23,067 nt of DNA from Chloroflexota bacterium (lineage in GTDB: Bacteria > Chloroflexota > Limnocylindria > Limnocylindrales > CSP1-4). The notes under the pieces are model-generated. The model was not told the DNA's origin, did no database searches, and was given only the letters and a program-made list of their open reading frames with translations. The stretch is taken from NCBI GenBank assembly GCA_021815005.1, contig JAKAHL010000001.1, positions 1 through 23,067 on the forward strand. The letters run 5' to 3'. The position numbers and the translations under genes were made by a program. The stretch's first letter is position 1, and every line of letters starts with the position of its first letter. Shown piece by piece: positions 14,904 through 20,989 of this stretch.

Positions 14904-15920
14904 ATGGCACACGACGGTGGCGGCGAGGCTCGGCGGCGCGTGCAGGATCTGGCGGCGGGGTTCCGCGGCGCGGACGTCCTGCTCGCCTGCGCGGAGCTTG
15001 GCGTGTTCGACGCCCTGGCGGCCGGGCCCGCGGCGCCCGGAGCGGTGGCCGCGCAGACCGGCACGGACGCGCGGGCGGTCGAACTGCTCCTCAACGCGGC
15101 CACGTCGCTCGGGCTGCTGCGCAAGGCGGGCGGGCAGTTCCGGCTGGCGCCCGACGTCGCACCGCTGCTGGTGCGCGGGACGCCGGGCAGCCTGGCCAGC
15201 AGCCTGGTGCTCCAGAGCGCCCACGCCCGCCGCTGGGCGCATCTCGCCGAGGCCGTGCGCAGCGGCCGGCGGCCCCCGGAGAACAGCCGCGACGAGGCCC
15301 CCCCGGACTGGGTCGAGCGGTTCGTGCTGGGGATCTACGCCTCGGCGGCGGCGCAGGCACCGGCCGTGGCCGAGGCGCTGGAGCTGCCGCGCGACCGCGA
15401 CCTGCGCCTGCTCGATGTGGGCGGCTGCCACGGCGCCTACAGCATGGCGCTCGCGGGTCGCTACCCGCGCCTGAGCGCGGTCGTGGTGGACCTGCCGGCC
15501 GTCGTCGCGGTGGCGGAGCGCCTGATCGCCGACGCCGGCTGGAGCCACCGCGTGCGCGCCTCCGCGGGGGACTTTCACCAGGACGCGCTCGGCTCCGGGT
15601 TCGACGTGGCCCTGGTGTTCGGGGTGCTCAACGGCGAGCCGCCCGAGGCACGGCCCGCGCTGATCCGCAAGGTGTTCGACGCCCTTGTTCCCGGCGGCTG
15701 GATCGTCCTGCGCGACAGCGTGCTGGACCCGGACCGCGCCGGCCCGCCGGAGGCCGCGCTGTTCGCGGTCCAGATGCTTCTCGCGACCGACGGGGGAGGG
15801 CTGGACACCCGCGACGACTGGGCCCGCTGGCTGGCCGACGCCGGATTCGAGTCGCCCGCGGACGTGGCCACGGCGGACGGCGCCGCCGGGACGCTGGTGG
15901 TGGCGCGCCGGCCTGCCTGA
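14904..15920 (+). CDS. SAM-dependent methyltransferase of the dimeric O-methyltransferase type
   Basis: A 338-residue cytoplasmic enzyme with two parts: an N-terminal helical, winged-helix-like dimerisation domain (about 10-95) and a Rossmann SAM-binding domain (about 165-335). The SAM motif is LLDVGGCHGAYS (169-180); VVVDLP (193-198) gives the acidic residue for the ribose. LVPGGWIVLRDSVLD (261-275) is the post-motif strand and loop. The family includes plant-type O-methyltransferases and bacterial crtF-like and antibiotic enzymes. At the site of the usual catalytic His (the HDW/HMF region) it reads FGVLNGEPPE (239-248), with no His, so catalysis may differ. ATG 14904 is used; an in-frame GTG at 14889 is possible, and GAGG at 14886-14889 is too far for a firm choice. 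The acceptor is unknown. Confidence 0.8.
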   Translation: MAHDGGGEARRRVQDLAAGFRGADVLLACAELGVFDALAAGPAAPGAVAAQTGTDARAVELLLNAATSLGLLRKAGGQFRLAPDVAPLLVRGTPGSLASSLVLQSAHARRWAHLAEAVRSGRRPPENSRDEAPPDWVERFVLGIYASAAAQAPAVAEALELPRDRDLRLLDVGGCHGAYSMALAGRYPRLSAVVVDLPAVVAVAERLIADAGWSHRVRASAGDFHQDALGSGFDVALVFGVLNGEPPEARPALIRKVFDALVPGGWIVLRDSVLDPDRAGPPEAALFAVQMLLATDGGGLDTRDDWARWLADAGFESPADVATADGAAGTLVVARRPA

Positions 15921-16134
15921 GCTGCGGGCACGCTGCGAGACCAGGGTCGGCAGGGCAGTCCGTTCGTCCGCCGGGCGCGACGGTCCCGCAGGCCAGGCGG
16001 CCCGTCGGGTCGTGGCTGGATCGGTCCAGACGTCGCTATGCGCGACTGGCGCCGAGGGGCAATCTCGGCGCAGGCTGCACGCACGGCTCCACCGGGGACC
16101 GGCGGTCGCCAGCCGCGCCCCGTCGGATGCCGTC

Positions 16135-16272
16135 ATGAATCTCTCGAATCTGCCCTCGCTTCTCGTCCTGCTCGCCGTCGTCGCCGCGGTCGCCGCCGAG
16201 GCAGCCCGTCAGGCCCTGCGTGGCGAGCAGCTCGAGGCGATCTTCCCGCCGGCCGCGCTGACGAAGCGCTGA
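16135..16272 (+). CDS. Possible 45-residue single-span membrane peptide
   Basis: Starts MNLSNLPSLLVLLAVVAAVA, then a charged tail with ALRGEQLEAIFPP and a basic end. One membrane helix (about 7-27) followed by an amphipathic tail looks protein-like, unlike neighbouring Arg-rich shadows. There is no good Shine-Dalgarno or leaderless -10 before the ATG, so it may not be expressed. It lies between the methyltransferase and a structured non-coding region on the same strand. Confidence 0.35.
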   Translation: MNLSNLPSLLVLLAVVAAVAAEAARQALRGEQLEAIFPPAALTKR

Positions 16273-16336
16273 TCGCCGCCGCAGCGCCAGGCGTGCCGGG
16301 GCCGGTGCCCACGCCGGCGAACGACCGCGGCCAGGC

Positions 16337-16366
16337 TTGGCTAGGCGGCGCGAAGTGGTCTATGCT
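16337..16366 (+). promoter_or_regulatory. Candidate promoter of a small RNA or leader
   Basis: TTGGCT (16337-16342) and TATGCT (16361-16366) are separated by 18 bp, each matching 4 of 6 consensus positions. Transcription would begin near 16373, at the base of the hairpin 16374-16410. It is the only promoter candidate I saw in this window with a plausible -35 as well as a -10. Confidence 0.45.
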
Positions 16367-16372
16367 GCCACC

Positions 16373-16489
16373 CGACCGCCCGTGGGTTCCCCCCCAACGC
16401 ATGGGCGGTCCCTCATGTCCGGCAGGAGCGGGGACGCGGCGGGCACGGATCGGGCGCCGCAGGGACCTGCGGCGCCCGATCGACGTTTT
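16373..16489 (+). ncRNA. Candidate small RNA (~117 nt) or attenuated leader
   Basis: From the predicted start, GACCGCCC (16374-16381) pairs perfectly with GGGCGGTC (16403-16410). A roughly 37-nt single-stranded stretch follows, then a strong terminator (16448-16489). Promoter, 5' hairpin and terminator are arranged as in an independent small RNA gene. It is not a tRNA, tmRNA or 6S RNA as far as I can see. It was compared with SRP RNA and rejected, because its ends do not pair and the conserved apical loop is absent. It could instead be a transcription attenuator of the regulator gene downstream. Confidence 0.4.
16448..16489 (+). terminator. Strong intrinsic terminator
   Basis: GATCGGGCGCCGCAGG (16448-16463) and its perfect complement (16466-16481) form a 14- to 16-bp GC-rich stem with a tiny loop. 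GACG and four T follow (16486-16489). It is the best Rho-independent terminator in the window. It would stop plus-strand RNA before the BTAD regulator gene, which then needs its own promoter (16669-16674) or read-through. Confidence 0.75.
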
Positions 16490-16553
16490 CCCCCTGGCTT
16501 ACCCGCCGGTGCCGAGCCGGTCGCCTGCGGCCCCCGGCCACAGACCCGACCGC

Positions 16554-16658
16554 CACCATCGGCGAGACTGCAAGTCGCAGTCTGCCGGGTCCGCCCTGCG
16601 GACCCGCTGCGGGGGGACTGCGGCAGGACTGCGGTAGGACCGCTCGCCGCCGATGGTG
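16554..16658 (+). other. Multi-hairpin element enclosed by a long-range stem
   Basis: Left arm 16554-16566 (CACCATCGGCGAG) pairs with right arm 16643-16658 with a 3-nt bulge, enclosing three hairpins: AGACTGC (16565-16571) / GCAGTCT (16577-16583) with a 5-nt loop; CGGGTCCGC (16586-16594) / GCGGACCCG (16598-16606) with a 3-nt loop; and GCGGT (16631-16635) / ACCGC (16639-16643). A cloverleaf-like fold is possible as RNA, but the predicted start (near 16681) of the regulator's own promoter lies downstream. It would be transcribed only by read-through past the upstream terminator. It overlaps the CTGCGG repeats, so the structure may partly be a by-product of them. Confidence 0.35.
16596..16639 (+). 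repeat. Four CTGCGG direct repeats at an exact 11-bp period (putative SARP/BTAD binding sites)
   Basis: CTGCGG occurs at 16596, 16607, 16618 and 16629, each exactly 11 bp after the last. The five bases between are ACCCG, GGGGA, CAGGA and TAGGA, so the last three units share a NNGGA spacer. Eleven bases is one helical turn, which puts every copy on the same face of the DNA. The array ends about 30 bp before the -10 box at 16669 and just upstream of the expected -35. SARP-type activators are known to bind such repeats, and the gene downstream encodes a protein with the matching winged-helix plus BTAD pair. Autoregulation is therefore likely but is inference. Confidence 0.65.
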
Positions 16659-16668
16659 CGGAACGCGA

Positions 16669-16674
16669 TACGCT
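16669..16674 (+). promoter_or_regulatory. -10 box TACGCT of the regulator gene
   Basis: TACGCT fits TANNNT and places the RNA start near 16681, about 25 nt before the GTG at 16706. GGAGGG (16697-16702) lies 3 nt before the GTG, a short spacing for a Shine-Dalgarno. The expected -35 position (about 16646-16651) reads GCCGCC-like sequence, with no consensus, as is typical of promoters that depend on an activator. Confidence 0.45.
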
Positions 16675-16705
16675 TGCGCCTTCAACGAAGGGGGCCGGAG
16701 GGACG

Positions 16706-18727
16706 GTGCCTTCTCCAGCGCAACTCGAGATCGCCGCGCACTCGCTGACGGCAGTGCTGGGGGTGTGGCTGGGGCTCACCCTCGTGACGCGCTCCCGCAC
16801 GCCCAACGGCGTCCTGTTCGCGATGCTGGCCCTGGCGATCGCGGGGTGGAGCGGCGCCATCGTCGTGGAGCGGCTGTCGGCCAGCGCCGGCGTCGCTCGG
16901 GTCGCCAACGCGGTCGAGGAGCTGGCCAGCGGCCTCGCGACGCCGCTGCTCGCTCATCTCGCCCTCGCCATCACGACTGAGGGCCAGCCGTCGCGCCGTC
17001 AGCTCCGGCTGACGGCGGCGTTCTACGTGCTCAACGTCGTCGTCTCGATCCCCGCCATCGTGGATCCGGGGCACCCGATCCGGCTGATCGAGCCGAACTT
17101 CAGCCTCCCGCCGGTCCCGGGCCTCGCCTTCTACGCCGTCTGGGCCGCGATCCGCTACGGGGCGATCCTGATGGCGCTGTGGTGGGTGGTCCGAGCGCTC
17201 CGCAAGCCGGGAATCGGTGCCGACCGCCGTCGGCACCTGGGCGCGCTGCTCGCGATGGTGCTCGCGTCAACCGTCGGCGGCGGCATGCGGATCCTGCCCG
17301 TCATCGGGCAGAGCGACCCGTGGATCGGCGTCTCGTTCATCACGCTTGCGGTGGTCATCGCCGTCTACGTCGTGTTCTCGAGCGGCGTCTTCTTCGCGTC
17401 GGGCGTGGCCGGGCGTGCGTTCCGCGAGACGATGCTCCTGGGCCTCGGCGCCCTCGCCCTCGTCGCGGCGCTGGTCGCGATCGACGAGGGCGCCCAGGCC
17501 GTGCTGCAGGTCAACGGGCCGCTGTTCGTCGCCCTGTCCTTCGTCGTCGTGATGGCGCTGTACGAGCCGGTGATGCGCTGGGTCCAGCGCCAGCTCCCGG
17601 AGCGGTCGCCGTTGGACACGGCACGCCAGGACCTGCTGCGGGCCGCCGGCCAGCCGCGCTTCACGGCCCAGCCGGCGCACGCCGGGGTGAGTCCCGCCCT
17701 CGCCCGCCTGACCCACGCGCTCGACCTCGCCGGGGCGTCCGTGGTCGCCGCGGACGGTCGCGTGGTGGCGGCCGCGGGCCCCGAGGCGCAGCGCCTGCCC
17801 GGGGCGGGGGCGGCGCCCGCGATCCCCCTCGTCGCCGACGACGAGCTGGTGGGCGAGCTCCGGATCGCCGGCACCCGGTCGGGTCGGCCCCTGCCCCTGC
17901 GGGACGAGGAGCTGCTGCGCCTGTCGGCGCGCTACGTGGCCTCCGCGTTGCGGGCCGGGCGCATCGAGGACGAGCAGGTCGACGCGCTCCGGAACCTGAC
18001 CGAGGAGCGCGCCAACCTGGACTCCGCGGCCTCGACCCTGCACGCCGCGCTCGTGCGCCGAGGCTCGTCGGCGCCCGGTCTCGAGGTGCGGGCGCTCGGG
18101 CTGCTGCGGGTGGACCGCGCGGACGGCCAGATCGTCCGGTGGGGCGGCGAGAAGGCCGGGTCGCGGCAGGCCCAAGCCCTGTTCGCCTTCCTGTTCGACC
18201 GTGGCGAGCGCGGCATCGCCAAGGACGAGGCGCTCGAGCTCGTCTGGCCGGACGTCGAGCTGGAGCGGGCCGACCTGGCGTTCCACCGCACGCTGCGCGG
18301 CCTCCGCAACACCCTCGACCCGCACGGCGGCGGCCGGGAGGTCATTCGCCACCACAACGACCGCTACCGGCTCGACCGCTCGATCATCGACTGGTCCGAC
18401 GTGGACGAGTTCACGGCGCGTCTCGAGGAGGCCGGCCGTGCGGGCGACCCCGACGCCGCGCTCGCGCTGCTCCAGGGTGCCCGAGCGCTGTACCGCGGCG
18501 ACTACCTCGACGACTGCCCGTTCTACGGCGACAGCGCCTTCGTGGAGCCGCGCCGGGCGGCCCTGCGGGCCCGCTACGTGGACCTGCTGGTCGCGATCGG
18601 GCAGGCCAGCGAGGAACGGGGTGACCGCGTGTCGGCGGCCGCCGTCTACCGGGACGCGGTCGAGGTTGCCGGCAACGGCTGCCCGCCAGCCCGGGCGGGC
18701 CTCGAGCGGCTCGGCCTGGGCGCCTGA
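16706..18727 (+). CDS. Membrane-anchored transcriptional regulator: multi-span, GAF-like, winged helix and BTAD (SARP-like)
   Basis: A 673-residue protein that joins a sensor-type membrane part to a DNA-binding part. Residues 1-290 hold about eight or nine membrane segments, like the N-terminal domains of some histidine kinases. A GAF-like domain follows (about 325-415), then a short coiled-coil (about 415-450). Next is an OmpR/SARP-type winged helix (about 460-556, with RQAQALFAFLFDRGERGIAK and FHRTLRGLRNTL) and a bacterial transcriptional activation domain (about 562-672, with ALYRGDYLDD and RRAALRARYVDLL). There is no kinase or receiver domain, so it looks like a one-component membrane regulator. 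The GTG at 16706 is chosen from GGAGGG just upstream; the frame is open to 16337 but crosses the terminator. Targets are unknown; the CTGCGG array suggests itself. Confidence 0.8.
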   Translation: MPSPAQLEIAAHSLTAVLGVWLGLTLVTRSRTPNGVLFAMLALAIAGWSGAIVVERLSASAGVARVANAVEELASGLATPLLAHLALAITTEGQPSRRQLRLTAAFYVLNVVVSIPAIVDPGHPIRLIEPNFSLPPVPGLAFYAVWAAIRYGAILMALWWVVRALRKPGIGADRRRHLGALLAMVLASTVGGGMRILPVIGQSDPWIGVSFITLAVVIAVYVVFSSGVFFASGVAGRAFRETMLLGLGALALVAALVAIDEGAQAVLQVNGPLFVALSFVVVMALYEPVMRWVQRQLPERSPLDTARQDLLRAAGQPRFTAQPAHAGVSPALARLTHALDLAGASVVAADGRVVAAAGPEAQRLPGAGAAPAIPLVADDELVGELRIAGTRSGRPLPLRDEELLRLSARYVASALRAGRIEDEQVDALRNLTEERANLDSAASTLHAALVRRGSSAPGLEVRALGLLRVDRADGQIVRWGGEKAGSRQAQALFAFLFDRGERGIAKDEALELVWPDVELERADLAFHRTLRGLRNTLDPHGGGREVIRHHNDRYRLDRSIIDWSDVDEFTARLEEAGRAGDPDAALALLQGARALYRGDYLDDCPFYGDSAFVEPRRAALRARYVDLLVAIGQASEERGDRVSAAAVYRDAVEVAGNGCPPARAGLERLGLGA

Positions 18728-19028
18728 CGGCGCCTGGTAGCGCGCATCAGAGGGCACACCCATGGCCACCGAGACGCCGGTGGCGGGTCTGGAGCTCGCC
18801 CTGCGCGCTGGGGCTGTCGGTGGACCGCCGGAGGGTCCCCGAGTGGCGGGGTCGTCTGGAGGTCACCAGTGACCATTCCGTGGCCCGCCATGTGGTCGTG
18901 GACTGGCCAGCCGCAGCGCCCGGTCCAGGGCCGCTCACGGCGGCACCTTCGGCTCCCCGCCATTCGACGATCGGCCCTCACCGTGGACGCCCGCGAGGCG
19001 GACGCTCACGCTTGGAGGTGCGACGGGG
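18728..19028. other. 301-bp intergenic region with a palindrome
   Basis: A perfect inverted repeat, GGTCAC-CA-GTGACC (18861-18874), could be an operator for the gene at 19029. A 36-codon frame (18762-18872) follows AGAGGG but is low-complexity and not called. GGAGG at 19014-19018 is the ribosome site of the next gene, 10 nt from its ATG. No terminator with a T-tract follows the regulator gene. Confidence 0.4.
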
Positions 19029-19823
19029 ATGCTCAAGCGGATCGTCGTCGGGAGCGCCATCGCCGGCGCCAGCTGGTACGCGTTCTACAGGGCCACGAGC
19101 TACCTGAAGGGCTGGGGCGTCGGAGAAGGGGAGGCCAGCCTCGAACTCCCGGGGGATGACCTCGTCGCGGAGCCCTCGACGAAGGACACGCGGAGCATCC
19201 GCATCGCCGCGCCGCCCGAGGCCGTCTGGCCCTGGCTCGTCCAGATGGGGTACGGCCGAGCCGGCTGGTACAGCTACGACGCGATGGACATGAAGGGCCG
19301 GAGCGCCGATCGGATCCTGCCCGAGCTGCAGCAGCTCGAGGTCGGCGACACCGTGCCCACCGACCCCGGGGGCGGATTCCTCGTCCGGGGCCTCGACCCG
19401 GGGCACTCCCTCGTGCTGTACGCCGATTCTGAGCTGATCGCGCGGCGGCGCGAGAAGGGGCCGGCGGACGACGCGGGCCCTGCGGGGCTCGCTGCCTCGG
19501 GGAGGATGCTCGGGGCCGGCATGCCCGAGGACTTCGCCGCCTCGTGGGCGTTCGTGATCCGGCCCGACGGCGCAGGGGGAACGCTGCTCATCGAGCGCCT
19601 CCAGGTCTGGCTCGGGAGGCAGACACCGGGCTCGCGCGTGGTGGGGCCGGTGCTGGGGACCGGCGTGGTCCTCATGACGCGCAAGCAGATGCTCGGGATC
19701 CGCGACCGGGCCGAGGCCGCCGGGCCCATCCAGGAGCCCGTGGTTAGCCAAGGGGTCGAGCCCTCGAATGCCCCGTCCCTGGCGGCCGACGCCCCGGCTG
19801 CGCCCGAACCCGTCCATGCCTGA
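19029..19823 (+). CDS. SRPBCC-fold-like protein with N-terminal membrane anchor, function unknown
   Basis: A 264-residue protein. Residues 4-21 (RIVVGSAIAGASWYAFYR) form an anchor-like helix. From about 50, TRSIRIAAPPEAVWPWLVQM is the opening strand and helix typical of START/SRPBCC proteins (polyketide cyclase or dehydrase-like), followed by GWYSYDAMD (88-96). A late strand, TLLIERLQVWL, fits the end of the fold. Such proteins enclose a hydrophobic cavity and bind lipids or aromatic ligands; no ligand can be named. The C-terminus (about 233-264) is a disordered Ala/Pro tail. The ATG has GGAGG upstream. It lies downstream of the membrane BTAD regulator on the same strand but 300 bp away, so it has its own promoter region. 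Confidence 0.68.
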   Translation: MLKRIVVGSAIAGASWYAFYRATSYLKGWGVGEGEASLELPGDDLVAEPSTKDTRSIRIAAPPEAVWPWLVQMGYGRAGWYSYDAMDMKGRSADRILPELQQLEVGDTVPTDPGGGFLVRGLDPGHSLVLYADSELIARRREKGPADDAGPAGLAASGRMLGAGMPEDFAASWAFVIRPDGAGGTLLIERLQVWLGRQTPGSRVVGPVLGTGVVLMTRKQMLGIRDRAEAAGPIQEPVVSQGVEPSNAPSLAADAPAAPEPVHA

Positions 19824-20077
19824 CCGCCGCCGTTTCATCGCCATAGGCGACGTTCTGCGCGTCTAGATCGACAGGCGGACCCTGACGCTGTCGCCGTCCG
19901 GGTCCATCGCCGTATGTGCGCTGGTGACTGTCACGGGGCGCGTTTGGTGACGCTCATGTGGGAGCCCGACCGGGCTCCGCGAAGGTGCGTACGATACATA
20001 ACTTGCCTTATCGGAAGTGCCGGAGGAGCCAGTCCGGGACGGAGCCCCTGCTTGCGTGGCCGCCGGCTCGCGGCTGG
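19824..20077. other. 254-bp intergenic region with hairpin and AT-rich island
   Basis: GGAGCCCG-AC-CGGGCTCC (19961-19978) is a perfect 8-bp hairpin without a T-tract. Next to it, 19990-20012 is the most AT-rich patch of the window. It holds TANNNT-like hexamers on both strands (TACGAT at 19990 on plus, TATCGT at 19996-19991 on minus), so it may be a promoter. I could not assign it to a convincing gene. Short frames ending at 19863 (minus) and starting at 20017 (plus) are not called. Confidence 0.35.
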
Positions 20078-20299
20078 CTACGGACGCGGCGCGCGCGCAT
20101 GGGCCGGACAGCGGGCCGCGAAGCCGCCCGGGTAGGCGACGATCGCCCAGCCGCTCGAGGCGCCCACCGCGTCCCGGACGCTCTCGACCGTCTGGCCGGG
20201 CTGGAGCGTGATGACGTTGAATTGGAAGCAACCGGGGGCATCGCACTCGAGCTTGAGGGTTCTGGCGGCAGACGGGGGCAGGGAATCCGGTGCGGGCAT
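20078..20299 (-). CDS. Small Cys/His protein, probable zinc-binding, 73 residues
   Basis: The function is not recognised. Cysteines 19 and 24 (LECDAPGCFQF) and the C-terminal pair Cys64 / His67 (ARCPAH) frame a compact domain with a central GWAIV (about 50-54). This C-x4-C ... C-x2-H arrangement resembles small treble-clef or zinc-ribbon proteins found in actinobacterial and phage genomes. The spacing CDxPGC...GW...CPxH is familiar from such proteins. The ATG at 20299 has GAGG 8 nt upstream (20311-20308). Its non-shadow composition (Phe, Asn, Ile, Gln) supports a real gene. It lies 93 nt downstream of the hflX-linked hypothetical gene on the same strand. Confidence 0.65.
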   Translation of the reverse strand: MPAPDSLPPSAARTLKLECDAPGCFQFNVITLQPGQTVESVRDAVGASSGWAIVAYPGGFAARCPAHARAPRP

Positions 20300-20392
20300 G
20301 ACAGGGGCCTCGGTAGACGTGCGGGTTCTCGACGGGGCGATGGTAGCCGCAGCCCCCCGACCGTGACTTCAGGCGGCGGCGCGGCGTCCCCG

Positions 20393-20989
20393 TTACGCGC
20401 CGGCTGACCGCTCGAGGGGCCAGGCCGCCGCGGCGCGCGCCGTGGGCAGACCGTCGTCGTCGGTCTCCAGCAGCAGCGAAGGTCCCCCGTCGGCAGCCAG
20501 CAGGCGCCAGCGCCGCGCCGCGGTGCGGGCGACATGCCAGGTGGCGGACCGAGGCCGAAGGTCCACCCCGACCTCCACGGCCGGGACGTTGGTGCCCTCC
20601 CCCACCCCGAGGCGGCCGGCCAGCCAGGCTGCCGCGATCGCCGCGGTCACCGGCGACGCGCCCGCGAGGAGGATGTGGCCGGGCGACCAGGGGAGGTCCA
20701 CGTGGTCCACCCCGCTTGCGCGGACGACGTTGCCGTACAGCCGCCCTAGGTGGCCGTCCGGGTGGACCGTGAGCAGCCCCTCGCCGGTCGCGCACTCGAG
20801 CCTGACCAGCTCTCCCTCCGGGGCGACCTCGACGAGCAGGGACGCCTCCATCCGGCCGTCGCCGTGCGTGGTCACCGAGCGCCAGCGCCAGCCGCGGCCG
20901 CCCTCGGCGACCGACCACACGAGCCGTCGCCCGCCGGGCAGGCCCGCGGTGCCAGCGCGCCGGACCCGGGGTCGCGCCGCCCCGCTCAC
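20393..20989 (-). CDS. Hypothetical protein translationally coupled to hflX, 198 residues
   Basis: Not recognised with confidence. The GTG at 20989 overlaps the hflX stop (GTGA), so it is probably co-translated with hflX. The protein is mostly beta-strand-like (RLVWSVAEGGRGWRWRSV, ASLLVEVAPEGELVRLECA, GLLTVHPDGHLGRLYG), followed by DLPWSPGHILLAGASPVTAAIAAAW and a C-terminal WPLER. The pattern recalls lipid-binding beta-barrels such as the putative glycolipid-binding family, but this is a weak resemblance. No membrane span or signal peptide is clear. In many actinobacteria the miaA-hflX neighbourhood holds dapF; this protein lacks the paired catalytic cysteines of DapF and is not that enzyme. 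Confidence 0.65.
   Translation of the reverse strand: MSGAARPRVRRAGTAGLPGGRRLVWSVAEGGRGWRWRSVTTHGDGRMEASLLVEVAPEGELVRLECATGEGLLTVHPDGHLGRLYGNVVRASGVDHVDLPWSPGHILLAGASPVTAAIAAAWLAGRLGVGEGTNVPAVEVGVDLRPRSATWHVARTAARRWRLLAADGGPSLLLETDDDGLPTARAAAAWPLERSAGA

Noticed and set aside
16373..16489. SRP (4.5S) RNA
   Set aside because: Stretches resembling GGTTC...CAACGC and GTCCGG...AGGAGC are present, but the conserved apical loop with AGCA is missing, and the 5' part forms its own hairpin instead of pairing with the 3' end.
16337..16705. 123-codon extension of the BTAD regulator at its N-terminus
   Set aside because: The frame is open but runs through a strong terminator and the CTGCGG array and is Pro/Arg/Gly-rich. 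The first membrane segment and a GGAGGG site support GTG 16706.
18762..18872. 36-codon frame with AGAGGG upstream
   Set aside because: Gly/Ala/Pro-rich with no recognisable features; the stop falls inside a palindrome. Too short to support without homologs.
19863..19970. Overlapping 8- and 23-codon minus-strand frames (MSVTKRAP and a peptide ending VRVRLSI)
   Set aside because: The GTGA overlap looks gene-like, but both are too short and have no ribosome site or promoter that I can assign.
20393..20989. Diaminopimelate epimerase (dapF), expected near miaA/hflX
   Set aside because: No paired catalytic Cys motifs, and the length and strand pattern do not fit.
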